From: Actinomycetes bacterium
GTDB lineage: Bacteria; Actinomycetota; Acidimicrobiia; Acidimicrobiales; RAAP-2
Length of the DNA stretch: 56,090 nt
Direction: 5' to 3'
NCBI GenBank assembly: GCA_021784205.1
Contig: JAJXTB010000005.1
Location: 1-56,090 of the forward strand
Made by a program: the position numbers and the translations under genes. The notes beneath the pieces were generated by a model. It worked only from the letters and a program-made list of their open reading frames with translations, was not told the DNA's origin and did no database searches. Shown piece after piece: positions 39,962-52,098 of the stretch (position 1 is the first letter of the stretch; each line of letters opens with the position of its first letter).

Positions 39962-40390
39962 CTATTTGGCGGCCGCGCGCAGGCGCAGTTCCGCGCGCGC
40001 AAGCGCCGCGTGCGCGGCCAGGTGCGGCGCGTGGTCATCGGGATTGGCCGCGGTGCTCGAGGCCAGTTCGGCCTCGAGACGGTCCTTGGCCGCCTGCGCG
40101 CGCGCCACATCGATGTCAGCGACGTTCTCGGCCACCCCGGCGAGCACGGTGACCAGGGTCACCCCCTCACCAGCCGTACCCACCTGGAAGTAGCCGCCGT
40201 GCACGGCGAAGGCGATCTCGCCCTCGGGGGTCTGCACGCGCACCACGCCAGGCACGACGTCGCCCACCGTGGCCGTGTGCCCGGGCAAGACCATGAACTC
40301 GCCGGCGCTCGAGCGCGCCACGACGGACGTCGCCTCGCCGGCAAAGAGGGCGGCCTCGGGGGTCACGATCTCGACGCGCAGGGTGGCCAC
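39962..40390 (-). CDS. atpC: ATP synthase F1 epsilon subunit
   Basis: 142 residues. The N-terminal beta-sandwich (LRVEIVTPEAALFAGEATSV, GEFMVLPGHTATVGDVVPGVVRV) is typical of epsilon, followed by the helical C-terminal part rich in Ala and Glu (DIDVARAQAAKDRLEAEL). It is the last gene of the operon, starting with GTG 2 nt after the atpD stop. It links the rotor to the c-ring and can inhibit ATP hydrolysis. Confidence 0.95.
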   Translation of the reverse strand: MATLRVEIVTPEAALFAGEATSVVARSSAGEFMVLPGHTATVGDVVPGVVRVQTPEGEIAFAVHGGYFQVGTAGEGVTLVTVLAGVAENVADIDVARAQAAKDRLEAELASSTAANPDDHAPHLAAHAALARAELRLRAAAK

Positions 40391-40392
40391 GA

Positions 40393-42727
<2,335 letters not shown>

Positions 42728-42750
42728 GGCTCCTCCTCTCCTTCCGAGAC

Positions 42751-44268
<1,518 letters not shown>

Positions 44269-44284
44269 CACAGTGTCCTTTTGG

Positions 44285-45193
44285 TTATTCGTTGCTTGAG
44301 AGGGAGTCATAGAGGCGGCCCTGGGCCAACGCGTCGTGCAGCACGCCGAGGCGTCCGCGCGTCGTCGCATCGAGGCGCAGGTCGCCCACTTCGACCAGGA
44401 CGCCGCCGAGCAGCGAGGCATCGTCGACCTCGAGCAGCTCGACCGAGTGACCGGTCAAGGTCGAGAGCGACGTCGACAGCTCGTCGCGGCTGGTCTCGTC
44501 GAGGGCTCGCGCGCTGTGCACGCGCGCCACGCGCCAGTCGTGGGCCCGGGCGACAAAGTCAACCAGGAAGTCGAGGGTGCCCACCAAGTCTCGCGGGCGT
44601 CCGCCCTCGACCACGAAGCGCGCTAGGGCGAGCGTCGTGTCATCGACGCGGCCCTCGAGGAGCTGGTCAGTCGCCCCCCGGCGTGCCGCCAGATCCGCGT
44701 CGCGGTCCAGGAGGAGCCGGCGCAGGGCGTCGTGGGACTCGACGGCGCGCGCCCAGGCGAAGAGCTCGTCACCGATGCGCGTGAAGTCCTCGGTCGGGGT
44801 GTCCTCGAGCAGTGCATCGGCAAAGCCCGCGACACGCGCGCGAGCACCCAGCAGAGCCAGGCCGGCGAGCTCGAGCGCGCCGGTCTCTGAGAGCGTGCGG
44901 GCCATCACCGCGAGCTCGGCGAAGGCGTGGGCGACCTCCTGAGCGGGGACCCGAGCCGCGGCGTACACGGCGAGGCGACGCGTCGTCGCCTCTACCTTGT
45001 CGACCAAAAGGTCATTCAACACGTTGGCTCGTGTCACGCCACTCAGCGAGGTGTCGGCCAGGAAGCCGCGCAGGTCCGCGCGGGCGAGAACCGTCTGCTC
45101 GAGGTTGGTCAGCTCCCCAGCGACGCGAGTTCGTCCCGCATCGTCGAGCGCACCCAACAGCGCGCTGGCAAATCCTTCGAGCCGAGGCTGCAT
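44285..45193 (-). CDS. atpH: ATP synthase delta subunit (long actinobacterial form)
   Basis: 302 residues, longer than the roughly 180 of E. coli delta and near the 270 seen in many actinobacteria. The N-terminal half appears to be a second OSCP-like unit, and the C-terminal half (about 190-300, [67 protein letters not shown]) carries the recognised delta/OSCP pattern. It joins the F1 head to the peripheral stalk. The start lies 2 nt after the atpF stop. Confidence 0.92.
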   Translation of the reverse strand: MQPRLEGFASALLGALDDAGRTRVAGELTNLEQTVLARADLRGFLADTSLSGVTRANVLNDLLVDKVEATTRRLAVYAAARVPAQEVAHAFAELAVMARTLSETGALELAGLALLGARARVAGFADALLEDTPTEDFTRIGDELFAWARAVESHDALRRLLLDRDADLAARRGATDQLLEGRVDDTTLALARFVVEGGRPRDLVGTLDFLVDFVARAHDWRVARVHSARALDETSRDELSTSLSTLTGHSVELLEVDDASLLGGVLVEVGDLRLDATTRGRLGVLHDALAQGRLYDSLSSNE

Positions 45194-45195
45194 GA

Positions 45196-45717
45196 TCAGT
45201 CATCCGTCCCGCGAGTCTGGGCACCGATGGCCGCGACGGCCTCGCGCACGAGCTCCTGGTGAGCGCTCTGGTCCACTTCGCGTCCGACGATCGTCGCGAC
45301 GAGGTCGAAGACGATCTCACCGATTCGCGCCGAGGCCTCGTCGACGGCGCGCTGGCGCGCGGCGGCGACTTCGACCTGGGCCGAGGCAACGATACGGTCG
45401 TACTCGGCCTGAGCGCGTCCGCCGGCCTCGGCCTTGAGCTGGTCCGCGGTCGCCTGGGCGGCGGCCACGATCTCACGGGCGTTGTCGCGCGCCTCGTTGA
45501 GGATGCGCTGACGCTCGTCGTCGGAGGCGGCGGCCTCGGCCCGCGCGGCGTCGGCGGCCTCGAGGGCGGTGCGGATCTTCTCCTGTCGCGCCTCGAGCGC
45601 ACCGTTGATGGGCGGCACGATGTACTTGGTGACCAGGTACAGGATCACTGCCACCACGAGCAATTCGACGAAGAACGTCCCGTTGGGAAGCAGGAACACG
45701 GACTCAGCGAACATCAT
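45196..45717 (-). CDS. atpF: ATP synthase Fo b subunit
   Basis: 173 residues: one membrane helix (FFVELLVVAVILYLVTKYIV, about 15-34) and a long Ala/Glu/Arg-rich coiled coil forming the peripheral stalk. The segment ALEARQEKIRTALEAADAARAEA is characteristic. It is preceded by a 45-nt gap after atpE and an AAGAAAGG-type ribosome site. No delta fusion is present, unlike in mycobacteria. Confidence 0.95.
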   Translation of the reverse strand: MMFAESVFLLPNGTFFVELLVVAVILYLVTKYIVPPINGALEARQEKIRTALEAADAARAEAAASDDERQRILNEARDNAREIVAAAQATADQLKAEAGGRAQAEYDRIVASAQVEVAAARQRAVDEASARIGEIVFDLVATIVGREVDQSAHQELVREAVAAIGAQTRGTDD

Positions 45718-45762
45718 CTCTTTCGACCTTCTTTCACGATGCCGTCGGTTGACGGCGCCTGG

Positions 45763-46029
45763 CTACTGCGTCTTGAAGACGTAGACGAAGACGACCATGA
45801 ACAGCAGGTTGATGAAGTACATGGCTTCGACCAGACCAACGGTCAAGAAGAAGTACTGACGGGCCTTGTTCTCGATCTCGGGCTGGCGGGCGATGGCCGC
45901 GATCGTCTGGCTACCGGCCAGACCGTCACCAATGGCCGCACCGATGGCGCCGCCTCCGAGGGCGAGTCCACCGCCGACCAGCGCGCCGGCGACGCGTACC
46001 GCCGACGAGATGTCTGAAGCATTTGCCAT
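45763..46029 (-). CDS. atpE: ATP synthase Fo c subunit
   Basis: 88 residues forming a two-helix hairpin. Helix 1 is glycine-rich ([20 protein letters not shown]), the polar loop is ARQPE, and helix 2 carries the ion-binding Glu68 ([15 protein letters not shown]). Glu is followed by Ala rather than Ser/Thr, and a full sodium-site pattern is not seen, so proton coupling is expected. The ATG is 26 nt past the atpB stop. Confidence 0.97.
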   Translation of the reverse strand: MANASDISSAVRVAGALVGGGLALGGGAIGAAIGDGLAGSQTIAAIARQPEIENKARQYFFLTVGLVEAMYFINLLFMVVFVYVFKTQ

Positions 46030-46055
46030 TGTGTCATTCCTCCTGGGTTGGGTTA

Positions 46056-46832
46056 CTACGAGGCCGTCAGGGCCTCGGTCGAGGCCGGTTCATGTTCGTC
46101 GGCGTGGTCGTTGCTCATCGCCATGCCGAAGTACAAGATCGTCAGCAGCATGAAAATGAATGCCTGAATGGCGCCAATGAACAGGTCGAAGGGCTTCCAG
46201 ATGATCTCGCCGAAGGGCACGACGTAGATCGGCAGCAGGGTCGTCATGACGAGGATCATGAGGCCGCCGGAGAAGATGTTGCCGAAGAGACGGAAGGTCA
46301 GCGTGATGGGCTTGGTGATCTCTTCGATGATGTTGATGGGCGCCAGCGCCGTGTAGGGCTGGGCGTAGTGGCGCAGGTAACCACGAATCCCGCGCGCGCG
46401 CACCGACTCGACGTGCACCCAGACGATCACGAGCAGCGCCATGGCGAGGGGCAGGTTGACGTCGCTCGTGGGCGAGGGCAGGATCTCAGCCGAGACGCCC
46501 GGCTGCAGGGCCGAGGGGATGAAGCCGATCCAGTTCGAGATCAGCACGAACATGAAGACCGTCATGCCGATCGGCACGAATCGGCGGCCCTTGGGCCCGA
46601 TCGCCGAGGCGGCGAGGTCGCTGACCTGCTCATAGAGCAGCTCCCAGATCAGCTGGAGCTTGCCCGGCACGCCCGAGGTGACCTTGGCGCGCATGCGAAA
46701 GGCCAAGGCGAGGAAGATCGCGGCGGCGAGGAGCGTGGAGGTCGCGATGTCGGCGTCGATCGCCAGACCGAAGATGTGGATCATCGGGTGGACGCCGACG
46801 TGGATCTCCTTGGCCGCGTACAGCGTCCTCAC
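46056..46832 (-). CDS. atpB: ATP synthase Fo a subunit
   Basis: 258 residues with five or six membrane helices. The essential Arg181 lies in [16 protein letters not shown], and NWIGFIPS and [15 protein letters not shown] are family landmarks. The GTG start overlaps the AtpI-like stop (GTGA). It forms the half-channels that pass protons to the c-ring. It is preceded in the operon by the accessory membrane genes. Confidence 0.97.
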   Translation of the reverse strand: MRTLYAAKEIHVGVHPMIHIFGLAIDADIATSTLLAAAIFLALAFRMRAKVTSGVPGKLQLIWELLYEQVSDLAASAIGPKGRRFVPIGMTVFMFVLISNWIGFIPSALQPGVSAEILPSPTSDVNLPLAMALLVIVWVHVESVRARGIRGYLRHYAQPYTALAPINIIEEITKPITLTFRLFGNIFSGGLMILVMTTLLPIYVVPFGEIIWKPFDLFIGAIQAFIFMLLTILYFGMAMSNDHADEHEPASTEALTAS

Positions 46833-47242
46833 TCGATTCCTCCCTTATCCGCCACCACGCGCAATACGTTCATGACGAACACGATCTGATAAAGCACAAG
46901 CCCTGACACAATACCGATTCCCAAGGGTGCGCTCAGCCAAACGGCGCCCAAAATGACAATGGTCATCACGACGAGGCGAGAGGCGGTCTTTCCCCCGAGC
47001 TGGCGGCGCACCGCCTTGTTGGACTGCTCGCCCTTTAGCTCGACGCGCGCGGCCTGACGGTCGAGGAAGCGCAGGTTGATCACGGCCAGAGCGATGCCGA
47101 GGGCCACGCCGAGCGCGGCCAGTGGCGGGGCCACGAACGCGGCGACGAGAAAGCCCACGAAGCCCACGAGAATGGCCGACAAAGTAGTGCGACGAAGCAG
47201 GCGCGGGAGGGTCTGGGCGGGTAGGTTTTCGAGCACAAGCAA
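46829..47242 (-). CDS. atpI: AtpI-like ATP synthase accessory membrane protein
   Basis: 137 residues with about four hydrophobic segments (TTLSAILVGFVGFLVAAFV, PPLAALGVALGIALAVINL, LVVMTIVILGAVWLSAPL and GIGIVSGLVLYQIVFVMNVL) in the position of AtpI before atpB, similar to the small protein between wecA and atpB in mycobacteria. AtpI-type proteins assist c-ring assembly or magnesium handling. The first codon is TTG; a GTG two codons in (47236) is equally possible. Name rests on location and topology. Confidence 0.75.
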   Translation of the reverse strand: MLVLENLPAQTLPRLLRRTTLSAILVGFVGFLVAAFVAPPLAALGVALGIALAVINLRFLDRQAARVELKGEQSNKAVRRQLGGKTASRLVVMTIVILGAVWLSAPLGIGIVSGLVLYQIVFVMNVLRVVADKGGIE

Positions 47243-47251
47243 TGGGTTTCT

Positions 47252-47509
47252 CTAGAGGAAACGTCGGACTTGCTTCACTACGCTCAGCACGGCGACGACC
47301 GTCCCCAACACTACCCCGAACAGCAAACCCCCCGGAGCGATGTTCAGGACGTGATCGATCCACAGCCCCAGCGCGACGCCCGCGGCCTCGCACAGGGCGA
47401 TGGTCATGCCCATGGTGGCGAAGACCGCCACTCCGGGCAGGTCGCGCGTCGGGCGGTGAAACCGATCCGGTTCTGCCTGGTCGTGGGGTTCTTCGATCGG
47501 CCCACTCAT
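47252..47509 (-). CDS. AtpZ/AtpI-family small membrane protein
   Basis: 85 residues: a charged N-terminus (about 1-25), then two helices, ATMGMTIALCEAAGVALGLW and PGGLLFGVVLGTVVAVLSVV, with Asp near their junction (WIDHVLNIAPGG). This two-helix pattern is that of the AtpZ/AtpI family of ATP synthase assembly factors. The ATG overlaps the wecA stop (ATGA). It is one of two accessory genes before atpB. Confidence 0.78.
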   Translation of the reverse strand: MSGPIEEPHDQAEPDRFHRPTRDLPGVAVFATMGMTIALCEAAGVALGLWIDHVLNIAPGGLLFGVVLGTVVAVLSVVKQVRRFL

Positions 47510-48648
47510 TGATGGACCCGCTCGGGGCTCTCGTCGGCGTCGGGGCGCCGGTGCGCCAGGCGTGCCGCCAGCGGCGAGAACCACGTGAAGAGCGCGACCA
47601 GCATCAGCGCGACGCCGATGGGGATGAAGACGTTGATCGCGGGCTCGAAGAGGGGAAAGAGCACGAAGGCGCACAGCAGCGCCGTCCAGAGCCACAAGAT
47701 CACCACGGTGCGCCGATGACCGTGACCCAGGCGCATGAGCCGGTGGTGGATGTGGTTCTTGTCCGGGGTGTGAAAGCCCTGCCCGGAGAGCGTGCGGCGC
47801 ACGAAGGCCCACGTCGCGTCGATCAAAGGGACCCCAAGGATGAAGACGGGGATGAGCAGGGGCGCGAAGAAGAAGAAGGTGACCCCGCTCGCCGGCGGCG
47901 TCCTTCCGCCGATGACCATCGTCGAGGCGCTCATCAAGAGCCCGAGCATCAGAGCCCCCGCGTCGCCCATGAAGAGCTTCGCCGGGTGGAAGTTGTCGCG
48001 CAGGAAGCCCAGGCTGATCCCGCAGGTGATCGCGGCCACCAGCGGGCCGACGTTGCTCACCGGCAGCAAGCCCAAGTCCTCGAGGCGCAGCCCGTAGACG
48101 CACAAAGTCCCCGAGGCGATCGTGACGATCCCCGCCGCCAGGCCGTCGAGCCCGTCGATGAGATTCACGGCGTTGGACAGCGCGAAGACCCACACCGCGG
48201 TGATGACCGGCAGGATCGAGGGGCCGAGCACCACGAATCCCGCGAAGGGCAGTTTGAGCTGGTACATCGTGGCGCCCGAGAAGTACAGCACCGACGCGGC
48301 GAGGAACTGGCCGGCCACCTTCGCCGGGGCACTCATCTCGCGAAAGTCGTCGACGACGCCCACCACGAAGATGACCCCGGCGGCGATGAGGACGCCGACC
48401 ATCTCGTGGCTCGAGGAAATCACCGCGCGCAGCGGCGTGATAGCCACCGCGACGATCAGCGCGACGCACAGTCCGATGAACATCGCCGCTCCCCCGCCGT
48501 AGGGGGTGACGGCCTGGTGGACCTTGCGCTCGTCGGGCTGGGCCGTGTAGCCCACCTTGATCGAGATCGCGCGCGCCGGCCGGTCGGCGAGCATCGTCAC
48601 CAGTGCCCCGACGACCATCACCACCGCGTAGGCCGCAAGGTTGTTCAC
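47506..48648 (-). CDS. wecA: MraY/WecA-family UDP-GlcNAc:polyprenyl-phosphate GlcNAc-1-P transferase
   Basis: A 380-residue polytopic membrane enzyme that starts lipid-linked glycan synthesis by moving a sugar-1-phosphate to a polyprenyl phosphate. The magnesium-binding pair Asp100-Asp101 (GVVDDFREM), the NAVNLIDGLDGLAAG loop, FMGDAGALMLG and the HIHHRLM motif are present, pointing to WecA/TagO rather than MraY. The GTG at 48646-48648 lies 2 nt after the glyA stop. The same gene neighbours atp genes in mycobacteria, where it begins arabinogalactan linker synthesis. Confidence 0.9.
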   Translation of the reverse strand: MNNLAAYAVVMVVGALVTMLADRPARAISIKVGYTAQPDERKVHQAVTPYGGGAAMFIGLCVALIVAVAITPLRAVISSSHEMVGVLIAAGVIFVVGVVDDFREMSAPAKVAGQFLAASVLYFSGATMYQLKLPFAGFVVLGPSILPVITAVWVFALSNAVNLIDGLDGLAAGIVTIASGTLCVYGLRLEDLGLLPVSNVGPLVAAITCGISLGFLRDNFHPAKLFMGDAGALMLGLLMSASTMVIGGRTPPASGVTFFFFAPLLIPVFILGVPLIDATWAFVRRTLSGQGFHTPDKNHIHHRLMRLGHGHRRTVVILWLWTALLCAFVLFPLFEPAINVFIPIGVALMLVALFTWFSPLAARLAHRRPDADESPERVHQ

Positions 48649-48650
48649 GG

Positions 48651-49937
48651 TTAGTTCGTGAAGGCGCCGTACGGGTTGAATCTGCGACAGAGCTCGCCCA
48701 CCTCGGCGCGCACGGCGCCGATCTGGGCCTCGTCGGCGCGCCCGCGCAACGCGCGGGCCATCAAGGTGGCCACCCGGGCGAACTCGTCTTCGCGCAGGCC
48801 GGCCGTCGTCTCGGCGGCGGTGCCTACGCGCAGGCCTGAGGTGATGAAGGCGCTGCGCGGATCGTCGGGAATCGTGTTGCGGTTCGTGGTGATGCCGGCG
48901 CGGTCCAGGACCTCTTGGGCCTCCTTGCCGGTGAGCTCCTCGTCGAAGGTGCGAAGGTCTAATAGCACCATGTGGTTCTCGGTGCCGCCCGAAACCATGC
49001 GGAATCCCTCGGCGGCGAGCGCGGCGCCGAAGGCAACCGAGTTCTTCACGATCTGCTCGGTGTAGGTCGAGAACGACGGCTGGGCCGCTTCGCGGAAGGC
49101 CACGGCCTTGGCCGCGATTGAGTGTTCGAGGGGGCCGCCCTGCTGACCCGGGAAGACGGCCGAGTCGATCTTCTTGGCGTACTCCTCGCGACACAAGATC
49201 GCCCCGCCGCGCGGTCCGCGCAGGGTCTTGTGCGTCGTGAAGGCCACCACGTCGGCGTAGGGCACGGGGTTGGGGTGCGAGCCACCGGCGATCAGTCCGG
49301 CCACGTGGGCCGAGTCGAACATGAGAAGCGCCCCCACCTCATCGGCGATCTCGCGAAAGGGCGCCGGGTCGATGCGTCGGGCGTAGGCGGTCGCGCCGGC
49401 GACGATCAGCTTGGGCCGGTGCGCGAGAGCCAGGTCGCGCACGTTGTCGAAGTCGATGATCTCGCCCGGCGCCTCGGGGTCGTCCGAACGCGGCGTGACG
49501 CCGTAGGAGACGAAGTGCCAGGCCTTGGAGGTCATTGACGCGGGCGAGCCGTGCGTGAGGTGCCCGCCCTGGTCGAGGCGCATCGCGAGGATCGTGTCGC
49601 CCGCGTCGAGCAGCGCCTGGTAGACCGCGACGTTGGCGTTGGCTCCGCTGTGGGGCTGGACGTTGGCGTGGTCGGCGCCAAAGAGAGCGGTCAGACGACG
49701 GCGCGCGAGGTCCTCGACCTCGTCGACGACCTGGTTGCCTCCGTAGTAGCGGCGCCCGGGATAGCCCTCGGCGTACTTGTTCGTGAGGATCGATCCGGTC
49801 GCGGCCATCACCGCGGGCGAAGCGAAGTTTTCGCTGGCGATGAGTTGCAGCGTCGTGGTCTGGCGCTGCCACTCTTGGGCGAGGAGGCCGGACACCTCGT
49901 CGTCATTGGTGATCCAGGCGTCAAAAGGTGAGCTCAC
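48651..49937 (-). CDS. glyA: Serine hydroxymethyltransferase
   Basis: A 428-residue PLP enzyme that makes glycine and methylene-tetrahydrofolate from serine. The PLP-binding Lys237 is in FTTHKTLRGPRGG. LQLIASENFASPAVM (31-45), GYPGRRYYGG and MFDSAHVAGLIAGG are family marks. The GTG at 49935-49937 overlaps the rpiB stop (GTGA); the open frame upstream adds 30 implausible residues. It is followed by the wecA gene after 2 nt. Confidence 0.97.
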   Translation of the reverse strand: MSSPFDAWITNDDEVSGLLAQEWQRQTTTLQLIASENFASPAVMAATGSILTNKYAEGYPGRRYYGGNQVVDEVEDLARRRLTALFGADHANVQPHSGANANVAVYQALLDAGDTILAMRLDQGGHLTHGSPASMTSKAWHFVSYGVTPRSDDPEAPGEIIDFDNVRDLALAHRPKLIVAGATAYARRIDPAPFREIADEVGALLMFDSAHVAGLIAGGSHPNPVPYADVVAFTTHKTLRGPRGGAILCREEYAKKIDSAVFPGQQGGPLEHSIAAKAVAFREAAQPSFSTYTEQIVKNSVAFGAALAAEGFRMVSGGTENHMVLLDLRTFDEELTGKEAQEVLDRAGITTNRNTIPDDPRSAFITSGLRVGTAAETTAGLREDEFARVATLMARALRGRADEAQIGAVRAEVGELCRRFNPYGAFTN

Positions 49938-50395
49938 GGCTGCCTCTCTGTCAGGGCCGCGTCGAGCGCGGACAGTTTCACGATGCGTTGGAGGTGGCGT
50001 CCCTCGCCGGGCACAGCCGCGAGCCATGCCGCCAGGGCCTCGACCGCCACGGACTCGCCGATCAAGCGGGCGCCGAGGCAGAGCACGTTGGCGTGGTTGT
50101 GCTCGCGCGCGAGGTGTGCCGAGGTCACGTCATGCACGAGGGCCGCGCGGATCCCGGGGACCTTGTTGGCGGCGATCGAGACACCAATCCCCGAGCCACA
50201 GACGACGACGCCGAGGTCGGCGTCGCCCGCGGCCACGGCGCGCGCCGCGGCGGCGGCAAAGTCGGGGTAGTCCACCGACGTGGTCGACGAATCGGTCCCG
50301 AAGTCGAGCACCTCATGACCCCAGTCGGCCAGCGTCGTCGCCAGCAGGCTCTTCACGTCGTAGCCGGCGTGGTCGGATCCCAGGGCCACACGCAT
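49934..50395 (-). CDS. rpiB: Ribose-5-phosphate isomerase B
   Basis: 153 residues. MRVALGSDHAGYDVKSLL and the active-site stretch VVCGSGIGVSIAANKVPGIRAAL (about 63-85) identify the RpiB/LacAB family. It interconverts ribose-5-P and ribulose-5-P. The ATG at 50393-50395 is preferred over a GTG three codons upstream because a -10 hexamer ends 7 nt before it. As first gene of the run to atpC it may head a very long transcription unit. Catalytic Cys in the CGSG loop is present. Confidence 0.94.
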   Translation of the reverse strand: MRVALGSDHAGYDVKSLLATTLADWGHEVLDFGTDSSTTSVDYPDFAAAAARAVAAGDADLGVVVCGSGIGVSIAANKVPGIRAALVHDVTSAHLAREHNHANVLCLGARLIGESVAVEALAAWLAAVPGEGRHLQRIVKLSALDAALTERQP

Positions 50396-50402
50396 CGCTC
50401 CC

Positions 50403-50408
50403 ACCCTA
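50403..50408 (-). promoter_or_regulatory. Candidate -10 of rpiB
   Basis: TAGGGT on the minus strand ends 7 nt before the rpiB ATG. The GGGAG between them could act as a weak ribosome site, so leaderless use is possible but not certain. Confidence 0.4.
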
Positions 50409-50450
50409 CCCGTCGACCGTTCACGGTCTTCTGATCGTGAGAGCCTTCAC

Positions 50451-50456
50451 TAGGAT
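50451..50456 (+). promoter_or_regulatory. Candidate -10 of the acyl-CoA carboxylase operon
   Basis: TAGGAT ends 7 nt before the ATG at 50464. No Shine-Dalgarno is present, supporting a leaderless start and the short N-terminus. Confidence 0.45.
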
Positions 50457-50463
50457 CGGGCGA

Positions 50464-52098
50464 ATGGAGCGTCCCGGAATCGCCCCGCCTCTCGGCTCAG
50501 CGCTCGACACCACCTCAGAGCGCTTCCTCGCCAACCGCGCGGACATGCTCGAGCAGCTCGCCGTGATCGACGACCTGCTCGACCAGGCCGAGGCCGGCGG
50601 CGGTGAGGCCGCCATGAACCGGATGCGCAGCCGGGGCAAGATGCCGGTGCGCGAGCGCATCGCTGCCGTTCTCGATCCCGACTCGCCCTTTCTCGAGATC
50701 TCCCCGCTCGCCGGCTACGGCTCGGACTACGCCATCGGCGGCGGCATGGTGGTAGGCATCGGCGTGATCGCCGGCACCGAGTGCGTCATCATGGCCAACG
50801 ACCCCTCGGTCCTCGGGGGGGCGCTCACGGCGTATTCGGCCAAGAAGTGGATGCGCGCGCTCGAGATCGCGCGCGACAACGAGATCCCCTACGTCAGCTT
50901 CGTCGAGTCCGCCGGCGCCGACCTGCGCGTGGGGGGCGGCAGCGGGCGCATGGGCACCGGCCACTTCGCCGAGAGCGGTCGCTTCTTCTACGACCTCATC
51001 GAACTGTCCAAGATGCGCGTGCCCACGGTGTGCGTGGTCTTTGGCTCATCGACGGCCGGCGGCGCCTACCAGCCGGGACTCTCGGACTACAACATCGTGG
51101 TCAAGGACCAGTCCAAGGTGTTCCTGGCCGGTCCGCCCCTTGTCAAGATGGCCACCGGCGAGCAGTCCGACGACGAGACCCTCGGCGGCGCGCGACTGCA
51201 CGCGGAGGTCTCGGGGCTCGGCGACTACTTCGCCGAGGATGAGATGGACGCGCTGCGGATCTGTCGCGAAGTAGTGGGGCACCTCAACTGGCGAAAGCGC
51301 GGCCCGGGTCCGAGCATCGTGAGCGCCCCCCCGCGATACGACAGCGAGGAGCTGCTCGGTCTGATCAGTCGCGACCTGCGCCAGGCCGTCGACGTGCGCG
51401 ACGTGATCGCGCGCGTGGTCGACGACTCGCGCTTCGAGGAGTTCAAGGCTCGCTACGGCGAGACCCTGGTGTGCGGATGGGCGTCGATCCACGGATATCC
51501 GGTGGGGATCCTCGGCAACAACGGGGTCATCCAGCCGCGCGCCGCCGAGAAGGCCGGCCAGTTCATCCAGCTGTGCAATCAGATCGACGTGCCCCTCATC
51601 TTCTTGCAGAACATCACCGGCTACATGGTGGGCCGCGAGGCCGAGGCCGAGGGGATCATCAAAAAGGGCTCACAGATGCTCAACGCGGTGACCAACTCGA
51701 GCGTCCCGCACCTCACCGTGATCCTCGGGGCCTCCTACGGCGCCGGCACCTACGGCATGTCGGGACGTGCCTTCGGCAACCGCTTCACCTTCTTATGGCC
51801 GACCGCCAAGATCGCCGTCATGGGCCCCAAGCAGATCGCCGGCGTGATGAGCCAGGTCCGACGCGCCGCGGCCGAGCGCAAGGGCGAGCCCTTTGACGAG
51901 GACGAGGACGCCAAGGTCGTCGCCATGGTCGAAGAGAACCAGGAGCAGGGATCCCTCGCCTTGGTCGCGACGGGTGCGGTGAGCGACGACGGCATCATCG
52001 ACCCGCGCGACACCCGCACCGTCCTCGGGCTGTGCCTGTCGGTCGTGCGCTCCAAGCCCATCGAGGGCGCGTCGTCCTTCGGGGTGTTTCGCCTATGA
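50464..52098 (+). CDS. Acyl-CoA carboxylase beta (carboxyltransferase) subunit
   Basis: A 544-residue carboxyltransferase of the PccB/MccB/AtuC type. The N-terminal crotonase-like half has GKMPVRERIAAVLDPDSPFLEISPLAGYG and VESAGADLRVGGGSGRMG; the C-terminal half has IFLQNITGYMVGREAEAEGIIKKGSQM, ASYGAGTYGMSGRAFGNRF and MGPKQIAGVM. The FLQNITG(F/Y)MVG stretch is typical of methylcrotonyl-CoA and geranyl-CoA carboxylases. The AtuA-family gene downstream makes a terpenoid or branched acyl-CoA substrate likely. The frame is open far upstream but that region reads glyA and rpiB antisense, so the ATG at 50464 is the start. Confidence 0.93.
   Translation: MERPGIAPPLGSALDTTSERFLANRADMLEQLAVIDDLLDQAEAGGGEAAMNRMRSRGKMPVRERIAAVLDPDSPFLEISPLAGYGSDYAIGGGMVVGIGVIAGTECVIMANDPSVLGGALTAYSAKKWMRALEIARDNEIPYVSFVESAGADLRVGGGSGRMGTGHFAESGRFFYDLIELSKMRVPTVCVVFGSSTAGGAYQPGLSDYNIVVKDQSKVFLAGPPLVKMATGEQSDDETLGGARLHAEVSGLGDYFAEDEMDALRICREVVGHLNWRKRGPGPSIVSAPPRYDSEELLGLISRDLRQAVDVRDVIARVVDDSRFEEFKARYGETLVCGWASIHGYPVGILGNNGVIQPRAAEKAGQFIQLCNQIDVPLIFLQNITGYMVGREAEAEGIIKKGSQMLNAVTNSSVPHLTVILGASYGAGTYGMSGRAFGNRFTFLWPTAKIAVMGPKQIAGVMSQVRRAAAERKGEPFDEDEDAKVVAMVEENQEQGSLALVATGAVSDDGIIDPRDTRTVLGLCLSVVRSKPIEGASSFGVFRL

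Noticed and set aside
49777..50463. Long N-terminal extension of the carboxylase beta subunit
   Set aside because: The extension is antisense to glyA and rpiB; the family start is at 50464 after a -10 hexamer.
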